Shown: positions 26,417 through 37,201, counted from the stretch's first letter. The stretch: DNA of 37,413 nucleotides from Nitrosomonas sp. (GCA_021774195.1 JAJFJJ010000109.1:1-37413), one strand, 5' to 3'. A program made the numbers and translations. The notes: generated by a model from the letters alone, not told the origin.

Positions 26417-26450
26417 AAACCAAATTACTGATATACAACCATAGGATCTC

Positions 26451-27257
26451 ATGGATAACCTCATCATTGCAGATAAATCTTACCACTCTCGATTGTTAGT
26501 TGGAACGGGAAAATACCAGGATTTCAACGAGACACGTTGCGCGATTGAAACCAGTGGTGCTGAAATTATTACTGTCGCAATTCGGCGGACAAACATTGGG
26601 CAGAACCCTGGCGAACCAAACTTATTAGAAGTTATTTCGCCTTCTAAATACACCTTATTACCGAATACTGCCGGTTGTTATACGGTTGAAGATGCCGTGC
26701 GCACATTACGCCTGGCTCGTGAATTATTGGATGGCCACCGTTTGGTCAAACTAGAAGTATTAGGCGACCCTAAAACCTTATACCCGAACATGGTCGAGAC
26801 CATCAAAGCTGCTGAAATTCTAATTAAAGAAGACTTTCAAGTGATGGTTTACACCTCCGACGACCCCATTATCGCCAAGCAATTAGAAGAAATCGGTTGT
26901 GTTGCCATCATGCCGTTAGCTTCTCTCATAGGCTCTGGCATGGGCATTCTGAACCCATGGAATCTGCAAATCATCATTGAAAACGCCAAAGTCCCGGTTC
27001 TGGTCGACGCAGGTGTTGGCACCGCATCAGATGCCGCCATTGCAATGGAGCTAGGTTGCGACGGGGTATTAATGAACACCGCGATTGCTGCGGCCCAGAA
27101 CCCTGTCTTAATGGCATCAGCCATGCGTAAGGCAGTTGAAGCCGGACGCGAAGCCTACCTGGCAGGTCGCATGGCAAAAAAACTATATAGTGCCAGCCCA
27201 AGTTCGCCAGTTAGTGGCGTTATTGCCAGTTCAAGCCCTCAACAGGCCAACAAGTAA
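26451..27257 (+). CDS. thiG: Thiazole synthase
   Basis: Condenses DXP, dehydroglycine and ThiS-thiocarboxylate to the thiazole phosphate of thiamine. The 268-residue TIM-barrel has the Schiff-base lysine K100 in [10 protein letters not shown], the LLVGTGKY start and the phosphate-binding GVLMNTAIA near the C-terminus. Paired with thiS upstream; the glycine oxidase ThiO and thiE are not in the window. Gap of 51 bp to trmB. Confidence 0.95.
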   Translation: MDNLIIADKSYHSRLLVGTGKYQDFNETRCAIETSGAEIITVAIRRTNIGQNPGEPNLLEVISPSKYTLLPNTAGCYTVEDAVRTLRLARELLDGHRLVKLEVLGDPKTLYPNMVETIKAAEILIKEDFQVMVYTSDDPIIAKQLEEIGCVAIMPLASLIGSGMGILNPWNLQIIIENAKVPVLVDAGVGTASDAAIAMELGCDGVLMNTAIAAAQNPVLMASAMRKAVEAGREAYLAGRMAKKLYSASPSSPVSGVIASSSPQQANK

Positions 27258-27308
27258 CTCGCTGATCGCATTAGCTTTACTCATCACTAAAGAAACTTTC
27301 CGCCACTT

Positions 27309-27995
27309 ATGACAAAAACAATACGCAGCTTTGTTCTGCGTCAAGGTCGCGTTTCAAATGCACAACGCCGCGCCTGCGAAGAACTGCTACCTAAATATGG
27401 CATTGCTTTTTCTGCGGAATTACTCAATCTTGATCAAGTTTTTGGTCGCCAAGCACCAAAAATTCTAGAGATTGGTTTTGGTATGGGAGAAACAACCGCA
27501 ACTATTGCCGCAGCCAACCCCAAAAATGATTACCTCGCGATTGAAGTCCATACCCCCGGCGTAGGCAGTCTGTTAAACCAAATCGAGACGCTAGGCTTAA
27601 CCAATCTACGTATTATCCAACACGATGCTGTGGAAGTTTTAACAACCATGCTGAATCAAGAAAGTCTAGACGGCATCCACATTTTCTTCCCCGACCCTTG
27701 GCCCAAAGCCAAGCATCATAAACGCCGCCTGATACAACCCCTCTTGGTCAACCGCTTATGCACGCACCTTAAACCAGGCGGATATATTCACGCTGCTACG
27801 GATTGGGCTGACTATGCAGAGCAAATGCTGGAAGTCTTCAGCCATGAACCTCAGCTGATTAATACGGCCAAGGATTATGCGCCACGCCCTGACTATCGCC
27901 CGCAGACAAAATTTGAACAGCGCGGGCTTAAATTAGGACACCAAGTCTGGGATCTTATTTTTACTAAAAAATATAACTTAAATTATGGCGCCTAG
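27309..27995 (+). CDS. trmB: tRNA (guanine-N7-)-methyltransferase
   Basis: Methylates G46 of tRNA with S-adenosylmethionine. The 228-residue Rossmann enzyme has motif [12 protein letters not shown] (53-63) and the TrmB signature [16 protein letters not shown] with the following loop. Third in the thiS-thiG-trmB group, an arrangement I expect in betaproteobacteria. Converges with ispB, with 7 bp between stops. Confidence 0.95.
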   Translation: MTKTIRSFVLRQGRVSNAQRRACEELLPKYGIAFSAELLNLDQVFGRQAPKILEIGFGMGETTATIAAANPKNDYLAIEVHTPGVGSLLNQIETLGLTNLRIIQHDAVEVLTTMLNQESLDGIHIFFPDPWPKAKHHKRRLIQPLLVNRLCTHLKPGGYIHAATDWADYAEQMLEVFSHEPQLINTAKDYAPRPDYRPQTKFEQRGLKLGHQVWDLIFTKKYNLNYGA

Positions 27996-28002
27996 ATTGA
28001 CG

Positions 28003-28971
28003 CTAATGATTGCGTGTTACAGAAAAAGTCGCCAACTGTAATAAACAATCTTTATATTCAGATTCTCGCAATGGCATAATGGCCGCTATAGCCGTATCCA
28101 CTTCGGCCTGCGCACACTTCCTAGCATAGTCCAGCGCATTGGTTTTCTGAATCACCTCAAGCACTGGTTGGAAACCATCCGCCCCTCCTTTCTCAATTGC
28201 ACTACGAACAATCCCAGCTTGTTCAGGTGTGCCGACTTTCATCGCGTAAATAAGTGGCAACGTTGGTTTACCCTCAGCAAGATCATCACCCAAGTTCTTC
28301 CCGGTATCCTGATTGTCTCCAGAATAATCCAATAAATCATCAATTAATTGAAACGCGGTACCTAAATGCATACCATAAACAGCAAGCGCGCGTTCTTCGT
28401 CTGGCGTAGCATCGCCCAGAATAGCGCCTAACCGGCTGGCAGCTTCAAAAAGTTTGGCTGTTTTAAAGCGGATAACTCTTAAGTAATTGTCTTCATCAAC
28501 GTCAGGGTCACGACAATTCAACAATTGCAAAACTTCACCTTCCGCAATCGTATTGGTCGCATCCGCCAAAACCTGCATGACGCGCATATTATCCACTTCA
28601 ACCATCATCTGAAAAGCACGCGAATAGAGAAAATCACCGACTAACACACTGGCCGCATTGCCAAACAGTGCATTGGCTGTTTCTTTGTTACGGCGCAATT
28701 CAGATTCATCGACAACATCATCATGCAATAATGTTGCCGTATGGATAAACTCAACAACCGCAGCTAAGTGATGTTGATGCTTACCGGAATAACCAAACGC
28801 ACCGGCAGATAAAACCACCAGCGCGGGACGTAAACGTTTACCACCACTATTAATTATATATTTACTGACTTGCTGGATAAGCGCCACATGGGAATGTAAC
28901 TTATCCCGTATGACATCATCTACAATGCTCATGTCTTGAGCAATAAAGCTTCTAATATGTTCGATTGACAC
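28003..28971 (-). CDS. ispB: Octaprenyl diphosphate synthase (polyprenyl synthase)
   Basis: Builds the long isoprenoid tail of ubiquinone from FPP and IPP. The 322-residue protein has both aspartate-rich motifs, DDVVD (84-88) and DDLLD (211-215), and the GGKRLRP substrate loop (43-49). Chain length (C40 or other) is inferred from its closeness to IspB. Divergent from rplU, its standard neighbour. Confidence 0.93.
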   Translation of the reverse strand: MSIEHIRSFIAQDMSIVDDVIRDKLHSHVALIQQVSKYIINSGGKRLRPALVVLSAGAFGYSGKHQHHLAAVVEFIHTATLLHDDVVDESELRRNKETANALFGNAASVLVGDFLYSRAFQMMVEVDNMRVMQVLADATNTIAEGEVLQLLNCRDPDVDEDNYLRVIRFKTAKLFEAASRLGAILGDATPDEERALAVYGMHLGTAFQLIDDLLDYSGDNQDTGKNLGDDLAEGKPTLPLIYAMKVGTPEQAGIVRSAIEKGGADGFQPVLEVIQKTNALDYARKCAQAEVDTAIAAIMPLRESEYKDCLLQLATFSVTRNH

Positions 28972-29076
28972 GACGTTACCTTGAAGAAAACGCTATGTTA
29001 GGAATTACTATGCCATAGTGTCAAGTATAAAGATGAAAACAATTCAATTTTCCACCACAACAGACCGCTAATTATG

Positions 29077-29082
29077 TATAAT
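29077..29082 (+). promoter_or_regulatory. Likely -10 box of the rplU-rpmA operon
   Basis: A perfect TATAAT about 39 bp before the rplU start, in the divergent ispB/rplU gap. No good -35 box stands 16-18 bp upstream, so the promoter call rests on the -10 and position only. Confidence 0.35.
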
Positions 29083-29120
29083 CTCGGGTTCTGTGAAAGA
29101 GATGTATGGAGCTTAATTAT

Positions 29121-29432
29121 ATGTATGCGGTCATAAAAACCGGCGGTAAGCAGTATCGTATCCAAGTTGGTGAAAAATTAAAAGTTGAACAACTTAAAGC
29201 TGAAAACGGCAGTGAACTGATTATTGATCAGGTGTTAATGGTTGCCGATGGAGACAAGGTGTCAATGGGCGCACCGCTCGTTGATGGTGCAACAGTTAGC
29301 GCAACGGTTCTAGGACAAGGGCGCCACGACAAAATCCGCATCTTTAAAATGCGTCGTCGCAAGCATTACCAAAAACACCAAGGTCACCGACAGAATTACA
29401 CTGAAATCCAGATTACCGGTATTTCAGCATAA
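29121..29432 (+). CDS. rplU: 50S ribosomal protein L21
   Basis: Large-subunit ribosomal protein binding 23S rRNA. Start ATG 29121 gives the standard 103 residues beginning [14 protein letters not shown]; an ATG five codons upstream (29106) would add MELNY and hides the GGAG ribosome binding site, so it is rejected. The [16 protein letters not shown] basic stretch is typical. Followed by rpmA after 12 bp. Confidence 0.96.
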   Translation: MYAVIKTGGKQYRIQVGEKLKVEQLKAENGSELIIDQVLMVADGDKVSMGAPLVDGATVSATVLGQGRHDKIRIFKMRRRKHYQKHQGHRQNYTEIQITGISA

Positions 29433-29444
29433 AAGGAGCACAAA

Positions 29445-29708
29445 ATGGCACATAAAAAAGCAGGCGGCAGTTCTAGAAATGGACGCGACTCACAATCGAA
29501 ACGTTTAGGTGTAAAACGCTATGGCGGAGAGTTAATTACAGCCGGGTCAATCATCGTTCGACAGCGAGGAACACAATTCCACCCCGGCGAGAATGTCGGC
29601 ATGGGGAAGGACCACACTTTGTTTGCTAAGGTTGCCGGTAAAGTCAGCTTTACCATCAAGGGCGCACACAAACGTAAAACCGCAAATATCACACCTGTCA
29701 GCAACTAA
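29445..29708 (+). CDS. rpmA: 50S ribosomal protein L27
   Basis: Ribosomal protein whose N-terminal tail reaches the peptidyl-transferase centre. 87 residues; [16 protein letters not shown] is the conserved start without the cleavable extension found in Firmicutes. AAGGAG stands upstream at good spacing. Followed by an intrinsic terminator, so rplU-rpmA form their own transcript. Confidence 0.97.
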   Translation: MAHKKAGGSSRNGRDSQSKRLGVKRYGGELITAGSIIVRQRGTQFHPGENVGMGKDHTLFAKVAGKVSFTIKGAHKRKTANITPVSN

Positions 29709-29741
29709 TAAACAATCTGCTCTTTTTTGTGGTAATTGTAT

Positions 29742-29772
29742 AAAAGCCCTGTCTTGATGACCGGGCTTTTTT
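29742..29772 (+). terminator. Rho-independent terminator after rpmA
   Basis: Stem AAAAGCCCTGTC / GACCGGGCTTTT with one mismatch and a 5-nt loop, followed by a T run. It is the clearest intrinsic terminator in the window and separates rplU-rpmA from obgE. Confidence 0.9.
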
Positions 29773-29795
29773 ATTGCTCACAAAACAACCTTTAA

Positions 29796-30929
<1,134 letters not shown>

Positions 30930-30935
30930 ACCATT

Positions 30936-32054
30936 ATGCAAACCATTTTAAAACAAGCCCAACGTATTGTTGTCAAAGTGGGCAGCAGTCTTGTCACAAA
31001 CCAAGGCAAAGGATTGGATCATGCAGCTTTAGCACGTTGGTCCGCTCAAATTACCGAGCTTAAACAAATGGGCAAGGAAATCATCTTAGTCTCATCCGGC
31101 GCCATCGCCGAAGGCATGCAACGCCTGAACTGGGACAACCGCCCCACTGCTCTATATGAATTACAAGCTGCTGCAGCCGTTGGACAAATGGGTTTGGCTC
31201 AGGCGTACGCTTCCAGTTTTTGTCATCATGCACAACAAACCGCACAAGTCCTGTTAACACATGAAGATTTATCCAACCGCAAACGGTACTTAAATGCCCG
31301 TTCAACCCTCACCACACTGTTAAAACTAAATATTATCCCCATCATTAACGAAAATGACACGGTAGCATTTGATGAAATTCATTTTGGTGATAACGACACA
31401 CTCGCCGCTTTGGTTACAAACCTGGTAGAAGCGGATGTTTTGGTGATTCTAACTGATCAACCCGGTTTATTTACCGATGACCCACGTAAAAATTCAGAAG
31501 CAAAACTATTAGAAGAAGTCCATTCAGGCGACTCTAAACTTGAAGAAATAGCTGGTGGTGTAGGCAGCCATATTGGCAGTGGCGGTATGCTAACCAAAGT
31601 CATTGCCGCAAAACGTGCAGCCCGTAGTGGCGCGCACACCATAATCGCCTCCGGCCACGAAGAAAATGTATTATTCCGATTGGCACAGGGCGAATCTATC
31701 GGTACTCGATTGCTAGCACGAATTCCCATATTGGCTGCTCGCAAGCAATGGTTGGCTGATTACTTACAAGTACGCGGCACAGTGACGCTGGACGACGGCG
31801 CCATCAAAGCACTCTCGGCAGATGGAAAGAGTCTATTGCCAATTGGCGTGATCAAAGTCAGCGGGAATTTTGAACGCGGCGAGGCTGTCTCGTGTCTGAA
31901 TCAACAGGGCCATGAGATTGCTCGTGGACTAATCAATTATAGCGAGAAAGAAACCCAACAAATTCTCAGACAACCCAGCAGCGAGATTAAAAACATACTG
32001 GGTTATGTTGACGAAGCGGAGTTAATTCACAGGAATAATTTGGTATTGCTTTAG
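30936..32054 (+). CDS. proB: Glutamate 5-kinase
   Basis: First step of proline synthesis, ATP-dependent phosphorylation of glutamate. 372 residues: amino-acid kinase domain ([10 protein letters not shown] at about 12-21, [18 protein letters not shown]) and a C-terminal PUA domain (about 280-365). Its place right after obgE is the common proteobacterial arrangement; the 6-bp gap suggests co-translation. Confidence 0.96.
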   Translation: MQTILKQAQRIVVKVGSSLVTNQGKGLDHAALARWSAQITELKQMGKEIILVSSGAIAEGMQRLNWDNRPTALYELQAAAAVGQMGLAQAYASSFCHHAQQTAQVLLTHEDLSNRKRYLNARSTLTTLLKLNIIPIINENDTVAFDEIHFGDNDTLAALVTNLVEADVLVILTDQPGLFTDDPRKNSEAKLLEEVHSGDSKLEEIAGGVGSHIGSGGMLTKVIAAKRAARSGAHTIIASGHEENVLFRLAQGESIGTRLLARIPILAARKQWLADYLQVRGTVTLDDGAIKALSADGKSLLPIGVIKVSGNFERGEAVSCLNQQGHEIARGLINYSEKETQQILRQPSSEIKNILGYVDEAELIHRNNLVLL

Positions 32055-32099
32055 CCTAAATATTGCACCAATTACTGGAAAGGGCCTGGAATCTTAACG

Positions 32100-33218
32100 A
32101 TGAATCAAACATCACCTTTTGATAAAAACACACACCGTATTGCTGCTATTGATTGGATGCGAGGTATTGTCATGATTCTCATGACACTTGATCACGCCTC
32201 CGGTTTTTTTAATAACGGACGGGTTTTTGCCGATTCCATCTTACTTTACGAAACAGGCGATACCCTCGCTGCGGATCAATTCCTAACTCGTTGGATCACC
32301 CATATTTGTGCACCAACATTTGTTTTTTTGGCAGGAACAGCCATCGCAATAAGCACCGTACAGCGACAAAATGACGGCATGAGTAACGCTGAAATTGATC
32401 GTGATTTACTCATGCGTGGCGCATTTATTGCATTACTGGACCTTTGCCTACTATCACTGGCCTCTGGAAAAATAGTACTGCAAGTACTCTATGCCATCGG
32501 CTTCAGCATCATACTGATGACTTTCTTGCGCCGTTTAGGCGCACGATTACTTTTCTTTATTGCTATGATTATTTTAATCGGCAGTGAAGCCTTACTGATT
32601 GGGCTATGGGAACCCGGTGGCGACGTTCCACTATGGCTAGCACTAACTTTTGCGCCTGTATTCGGCCAATCCTATTCAGTGATGTACCCCGTTATGCCGT
32701 GGTTGGCGATGATGATGCTGGGATGGGCGTTTGGTCAACGACTTATGTCCAGGCAGACCGGTTTATGGTCTACACAGCGCCTATTAATGGTCAGTGGCAG
32801 CATTGCTTTGATCGCATTTGTGATGATTCGCAACCTAGATGGTTATGGCAACATGTTTATGCTGCTAGAAGGCAACACACTGACGCAATGGCTTCATATC
32901 AGCAAATACCCACCAAGCTTGGCTTATACATTACTGGAATTAGGATTAATGGCAATCATCCTGGCAGCACTACTACGGTTAGAAGGATTGATTCAAGCAA
33001 AGAACAATGAACCTGTTCTTTTATTTGGACAAACCGCTTTATTTTTCTACCTAGCTCATTTTGGGGTGTTAGCGGTATTAAGCCAAATATTAGATCGCGG
33101 CGGCCTGGAACAAGCCTATTTATATGCCTTACTGGCACTCATAATCTTGTATCCGATATGCCGCCTTTATCGCGCCATAAAATGGCGCAATCCACAGAGT
33201 CTGTTACGTTTCCTGTAA
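32100..33218 (+). CDS. DUF1624 / HGSNAT-like membrane protein
   Basis: A 372-residue multi-pass membrane protein (about 10 segments). The N-terminal RIAAIDWMRGIVMILMTLDH matches the DUF1624 and heparan-alpha-glucosaminide N-acetyltransferase-like family, in which membrane enzymes transfer acetyl groups across the membrane. No substrate is known for bacterial members. It starts 45 bp after proB and may be read with it. Its 3' end faces repeat B copy 2 and gloB. Confidence 0.8.
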   Translation: MNQTSPFDKNTHRIAAIDWMRGIVMILMTLDHASGFFNNGRVFADSILLYETGDTLAADQFLTRWITHICAPTFVFLAGTAIAISTVQRQNDGMSNAEIDRDLLMRGAFIALLDLCLLSLASGKIVLQVLYAIGFSIILMTFLRRLGARLLFFIAMIILIGSEALLIGLWEPGGDVPLWLALTFAPVFGQSYSVMYPVMPWLAMMMLGWAFGQRLMSRQTGLWSTQRLLMVSGSIALIAFVMIRNLDGYGNMFMLLEGNTLTQWLHISKYPPSLAYTLLELGLMAIILAALLRLEGLIQAKNNEPVLLFGQTALFFYLAHFGVLAVLSQILDRGGLEQAYLYALLALIILYPICRLYRAIKWRNPQSLLRFL

Positions 33219-33233
33219 AAACAACGACGGATA

Positions 33234-33375
33234 GCAACTGTTCAGATTGTCCTTAGAGTTCACCATTTTTGCATTACAAAATGATCATTTACACGTGTAA
33301 ACTCACATTTTGCGCCTTGAACTGATAAATTCTAGGGGCAATCAGAACAGTTACCGCAATACACTGAATAGTTAC
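33234..33375 (-). repeat. Repeat family B, copy 2
   Basis: Complete copy in inverted orientation relative to the one at 37297. Core element 33234-33354 (121 bp) with terminal inverted repeats, 36-bp palindromic core at 33277-33312, and the additional phased end repeat GTAACTATTCAG (minus strand) ending at 33375, exactly 21 bp outside the inner one. It fills the gap between the convergent DUF1624 and gloB genes. Confidence 0.85.
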
Positions 33376-33387
33376 ACCAGTCTCAGG

Positions 33388-34158
33388 TTAACCATTCTTC
33401 CACTTTCGTATCGCGGCAAACACCTGCACAGGATCAGTAATCTCTTGTTGAATATACTGACAAGCACTTTGTATCACTTCTGGCTGATCACAACGAAAAA
33501 AGGGATTGCTCTCTTTTTCCTTTAGTATAGTCGTCGGCAACGTCGGTTGATTCTGTGCACGCAGTTGTTGCGCACTTTTTTCTAAGGCTGATAACGTCAG
33601 ATTCCCAGGCTCCACCATTCTGGCAAATTGCATATTTGCCAAAGTATACTCATGCGTACTATAAACTAATGTTTCTGCAGGCAAGTTGACCAATTTTTGG
33701 AGTGACTGATACATTTGCTCCGGCGTCCCCTCAAAAATTCGTCCGCAACCACATGCAAATAGTGTATCTCCGCTAAATAGTATCGGCGGTTCATTTTCCG
33801 CATAATAAACAACATGACCAGCAGTATGTCCCGGAGTCTCTAATACCGTCAAAGCCAATGACAACTCTGGCAAACAAACCTGATCGCCTTCCTTTACCGG
33901 GTTTGTTATCGCGGGGATTGATTCATTATGTGGGCCATAAACAGGCACTTTAAATTCCCCACATAACTGAGCAATACCGCCAGTATGGTCACTATGGTGA
34001 TGGGTGACTAGAATGGCTGTTAGTTGCAGATATTTCTGATTGATATATTCTAATACTGGAGAGGCATCACCTGGGTCAACAACAGCAGCAACATTTTCAT
34101 TGTGTATAACCCAGATATAATTATCTCGAAAAGCTTGAACAGGATAAATTGTTAGCAT
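33388..34158 (-). CDS. gloB: Hydroxyacylglutathione hydrolase (glyoxalase II)
   Basis: Hydrolyses S-lactoylglutathione to lactate and glutathione in methylglyoxal detoxification. The 256-residue metallo-beta-lactamase-fold protein has the binuclear metal motif THHHSDH (52-58), GHTAGH and FSGDTLFACGCGR, and the C-terminal substrate-binding NPFFRCD. The start MLTIYPVQAFRDNYIW is the family N-terminus. Confidence 0.95.
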   Translation of the reverse strand: MLTIYPVQAFRDNYIWVIHNENVAAVVDPGDASPVLEYINQKYLQLTAILVTHHHSDHTGGIAQLCGEFKVPVYGPHNESIPAITNPVKEGDQVCLPELSLALTVLETPGHTAGHVVYYAENEPPILFSGDTLFACGCGRIFEGTPEQMYQSLQKLVNLPAETLVYSTHEYTLANMQFARMVEPGNLTLSALEKSAQQLRAQNQPTLPTTILKEKESNPFFRCDQPEVIQSACQYIQQEITDPVQVFAAIRKWKNG

Positions 34159-34573
34159 AATATTTTTACTAAAGTTTCACTCTTTGCTCTGGAGCAAGCA
34201 TTTAGCCTAGAATCCTCAGTTGGATGGTGCTTAGAGTGCATTGTTGTTTATTTTTGGCAAGGCGCAGTGAGAAGTGAACCAGTTCACAACGAAGTGCAAC
34301 GCAGCAAAAGATAAAGAACAGTGTGCTAAAAGCATCATAGCGTAGCTCTCCCTTTGAGTGTGTGGCATTTGACAAAATATTTGTTTTGTTTCATAAGATA
34401 GACATTTCTGAAGCGATCAACTGAGGACTTTAGGTTTAGCCGATCATCTTTAAATTTGAGGTTTTATTTCTTGCCTATTCATTCTACGCAACATTTTTCT
34501 CCCTATCCAGCAAGAACTTTAACACCGTTACAATGATGATTAATACCCACCGAAATAAAAAAGTTCTAGGCTA
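34159..34573. other. Intergenic region between gloB and the GNAT gene
   Basis: A 415-bp gene-free gap. More than half is element C (34206-34434). The rest is AT-rich upstream sequence for gloB on the left and the GNAT gene on the right, where no clear promoter was found. Confidence 0.5.
34206..34434. mobile_element. 229-bp MITE-like element C with TTTAG duplication
   Basis: Ends CCTAGAATCCTCAGTTG (34206-34222) and its inverted partner CAACTGAGGACTTTAGG (34418-34434), matching at 15 of 17 positions. TTTAG flanks both ends directly (34201-34205 and 34435-34439), a 5-bp target duplication. The inside has a palindrome GTGAAC-CA-GTTCAC (about 34275-34288) within a larger imperfect dyad and no coding frame. 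Non-autonomous; no matching transposase in the window. Confidence 0.72.
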
Positions 34574-35008
34574 ATGACAATCCAGACACGCTCCGCTCAA
34601 CAGTCTGACTATGAATGGCTGTATTCGCTTAATCTGGAAGTCTATCAACATTTAATCACACTGGAATTCGGCTATTGGGACGAAGAAGAAGAACTGGCTT
34701 TGTTCCAGGAGGCTTGGGAATCCCAGAAAATCATGCTGATCACAATTGAAGAAGAACGTGCCGGAATGTTTATCCTCAGTGAACAAGATGATCATCTTTG
34801 GCTATCAGAAATTCAGATCGCTCCTCAATTTCAAAATTGCGGGCTAGGCAGCCAAGTCATCCAACAATTATTGGCCAAATCACATCAGAAAAACAGACCG
34901 TTACGCTTAAGAGTCCTGCATGCCAATTACCGCGCTTATCGATTGTATCAACGCTTAGGATTTCGTCGTATCAGTACGGCCAAGCACCATCATGTCATGG
35001 AAGCATAA
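34574..35008 (+). CDS. GNAT family N-acetyltransferase
   Basis: A 144-residue cytosolic acetyltransferase. The acetyl-CoA loop is degenerate but visible as QFQNCGLGSQVIQ (about 88-100), followed by LRVLHANYRAYRLYQRLGFRR, the classic C-terminal GNAT block. Substrate unknown. Converges with the DUF4019 gene (15 bp between stops). Confidence 0.85.
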   Translation: MTIQTRSAQQSDYEWLYSLNLEVYQHLITLEFGYWDEEEELALFQEAWESQKIMLITIEEERAGMFILSEQDDHLWLSEIQIAPQFQNCGLGSQVIQQLLAKSHQKNRPLRLRVLHANYRAYRLYQRLGFRRISTAKHHHVMEA

Positions 35009-35023
35009 ATAACCTTCAAAACG

Positions 35024-35437
35024 CTATTTGATTTCATAATCAGCCACTAGCCAAGAATCATCCGGCTGCTTTGCCAATGTAATCGTTTCCATCGCAAGAC
35101 CTTTTACTACAAACGTGGTATAAAACTGAAGTACAATATACTCTCCATCCGGCAATCCGGATAACGATTCTGCCTGCGCAGCAGTCGCAATATACCGGTT
35201 AACCATTGCACCGAGCGGTGTTCGAACAACCTTAATTGACTCAAGCCACTCTAATTCAGTTTTATTTTGCGTTAACTGCGAAGATGATGCGCTCCAACTG
35301 TCACTATAACGTTCTTGGTCTACTAGTTCCAGCCAGGATCTCGCACTGTTTTCAACACGCTCAACTAGATCTTCTGCTGCATGTACCATACCGGCACACA
35401 AAAACAATAATAATAACGCCACAAACTGTGTCTTCAT
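35024..35437 (-). CDS. DUF4019 exported protein
   Basis: A 137-residue secreted protein: signal peptide to about residue 20 (AGMVHA/AED), then a compact domain with SARSWLELVDQERYSDSWSASS and a C-terminal WLVADYEIK, the pattern of DUF4019. Function unknown. It follows the M10 protease gene on the same strand after about 105 bp and may share its transcript. Confidence 0.75.
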   Translation of the reverse strand: MKTQFVALLLLFLCAGMVHAAEDLVERVENSARSWLELVDQERYSDSWSASSSQLTQNKTELEWLESIKVVRTPLGAMVNRYIATAAQAESLSGLPDGEYIVLQFYTTFVVKGLAMETITLAKQPDDSWLVADYEIK

Positions 35438-35542
35438 TTATTCCCCTTATCTCCAGATTAATTTAACAACCACCAAAATATACATAGCAATTGCACACTG
35501 AGCTTAAAACCCCTCATGATACAGCCCTACACAAGCAAGGTA

Positions 35543-37054
35543 CTAAATAAATTCAACGCCTGTTTGTACTAATCCAACGAAGTTGATGTTATCTAAATTG
35601 AAAGGGGTGTCTGCTGCCTGCAGCGTCAGACTCGCCACAGACACATTACCGCTATCTAGCATGCCTATAAAAGGATTTTTTTCATCCTCACTAGCTTCAA
35701 CACCAAATAGATTACGCCATAGTAGCGACACGATCTCATCGTGACTACTCGCCCCAACAGCACCAAGCGCTGTACTAGCCAATTGATCATTACTCATGCC
35801 ACCATCAACTAGGGACAAACCAATACCAACAAACTGTTCATTGTTAACCGCATCATTCCCAAATACAACACCAAGTAACTTAGTCACTTGCCCCGCACCC
35901 CCATCTAAATCAAGCGCCACATTAAGATCACTAAAGTTTAATCGTTCTATGTTAACAACGGTATCGTGTCCGTCCGCTCCAGTCTCGTCTATGACAACAA
36001 ACCCATCTTGACGCTTGTCCAGACTGTAATGGTCAAAAGATTTAGAAAAAACTACCGTATCAATTCCTGCACCACCCGATAAGATATTATTACTACTATT
36101 GCCCTTCAACGTATCATCTCCCGAACCACCCTGAGCATTTTCAATCACAGTCTCAAAAGCAATCCAGACATTCGGAACAATTATTTCAGTCGTTAAATCA
36201 GTTGCAAACACTGCATTGCCAATATACGAGCCCTCACCTTGCTGCAAATTAACGCTGATATCTTGTTGGCCTTGGTAAACAATTGCATCATTCCTTCCAC
36301 CACTATCCCAAATCGTTTCATGATAAATTTGATCGTCATCAAAATGATAAGAATCATCGCCACTATGATAGGCCATGTTCTTACCATAGAGATATTGTAT
36401 TGCTACAATATCCAGTGGCATTGCCGTTGTGGGATCAAATGTAAAGAACGAATCTTGATTGCCCGCAATGGCGGAGTAACTCATAATTGTTTTGGAAATT
36501 GTATCCTGTGAAACAGGAAACTCTGGGCTTTCAAATGGATGCTCGAGGCCAAGGGCATGGCCAATTTCATGCATGATGGTAAGGAATGAAAATGTTCCAG
36601 GCTCCCATTCTTCTATGGCGCTTGTACTCTCACTTTCTATCCAGATATCACCATTAATCGCAGCCGGATAAGACTCGAAATAGGTCCACGCCTGTGCAGA
36701 AAAGTCATTCGTATGTGTATAAGCAACCCGAAGATCGCCAACATTTGCTGCGGATTCAGTAACAACCTCAAATTGTATATCCGCAACATTTTCCCATTGC
36801 TGAAGTGCTTCTATGAAATAAGTTTGATCAGAGGACGTAATTGGAGAATATGCCAAATTCCAAGGTTCTGCTGCAAATATCATTGCACCATAGCCGGTAA
36901 GTGGATCAGTCGACCAGACTGAACCGTTAGTCGGGAAACTGTAAGTAATAACGGAACTAGCCCATCGCTCCCCCCCGACAATCAAGCCATCCAACATTGG
37001 CGTACCCGACAAATCAACAATAAGAATATCACTGGAAGCTTCAGGTGTTGGCAT
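35543..37054 (-). CDS. M10/serralysin-type RTX metalloprotease
   Basis: Predicted secreted zinc protease of 503 residues. Numbering from the upstream TTG at 37084, the zinc site is HEIGHALGLEH (172-182) and the Met-turn is MSY (201-203), both typical of serralysins. Calcium-binding RTX repeats follow (GGSGDDTLKGNSSNNILSGG, about 319-338), then a DUF4214-like C-terminal region. There is no signal peptide; RTX proteins leave through a type 1 system via the C-terminus, and none is encoded here. The start at ATG 37054 is chosen because AAGG lies 8 nt upstream; ATG 37060 and TTG 37084 are alternatives. No propeptide or inhibitor gene is visible. Confidence 0.88.
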   Translation of the reverse strand: MPTPEASSDILIVDLSGTPMLDGLIVGGERWASSVITYSFPTNGSVWSTDPLTGYGAMIFAAEPWNLAYSPITSSDQTYFIEALQQWENVADIQFEVVTESAANVGDLRVAYTHTNDFSAQAWTYFESYPAAINGDIWIESESTSAIEEWEPGTFSFLTIMHEIGHALGLEHPFESPEFPVSQDTISKTIMSYSAIAGNQDSFFTFDPTTAMPLDIVAIQYLYGKNMAYHSGDDSYHFDDDQIYHETIWDSGGRNDAIVYQGQQDISVNLQQGEGSYIGNAVFATDLTTEIIVPNVWIAFETVIENAQGGSGDDTLKGNSSNNILSGGAGIDTVVFSKSFDHYSLDKRQDGFVVIDETGADGHDTVVNIERLNFSDLNVALDLDGGAGQVTKLLGVVFGNDAVNNEQFVGIGLSLVDGGMSNDQLASTALGAVGASSHDEIVSLLWRNLFGVEASEDEKNPFIGMLDSGNVSVASLTLQAADTPFNLDNINFVGLVQTGVEFI

Positions 37055-37184
37055 AATCATCACCTTGCAGTTAGGATTAGACAAAAATCATTTGATGATC
37101 ATACTACTTAATTCGCACATCAGTCTTAAGCATCTGAAGTTTCCATAGTCTTAATTAAAAGATATGGGGAGCCTTCTGGCCATC

Positions 37185-37201
37185 CAACTGAGGATTCTAG
37201 G
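37185..37201 (-). repeat. Solo end of repeat family C
   Basis: On the minus strand CCTAGAATCCTCAGTTG, identical over 17 bp to the left end of the element at 34206. Similarity stops soon after GGATGG and no opposite end was found, so this looks like a remnant or a diverged element. Confidence 0.6.

Noticed and set aside
33283..33298. CACGTG-centred palindrome of repeat B as a chromosome-partition parS site
   Set aside because: parS needs TGTTTCACGTGAAACA-type flanks; here the flanks are TTTA/TAAA, and the copies are spread without ParAB genes or an origin nearby.
33310..33525. Small ORF beginning MRLELINSRGNQNSYRN, also seen on the other strand at 25951-26133
   Set aside because: The shared peptide is only the repeat B arm read in one frame; the ORF then runs antisense through the end of gloB. 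There is no ribosome binding site.
34240..34325. Possible small structured RNA in element C
   Set aside because: Only a local dyad is seen, with no promoter, terminator or tRNA-like fold; it is better explained as the inside of a mobile repeat.
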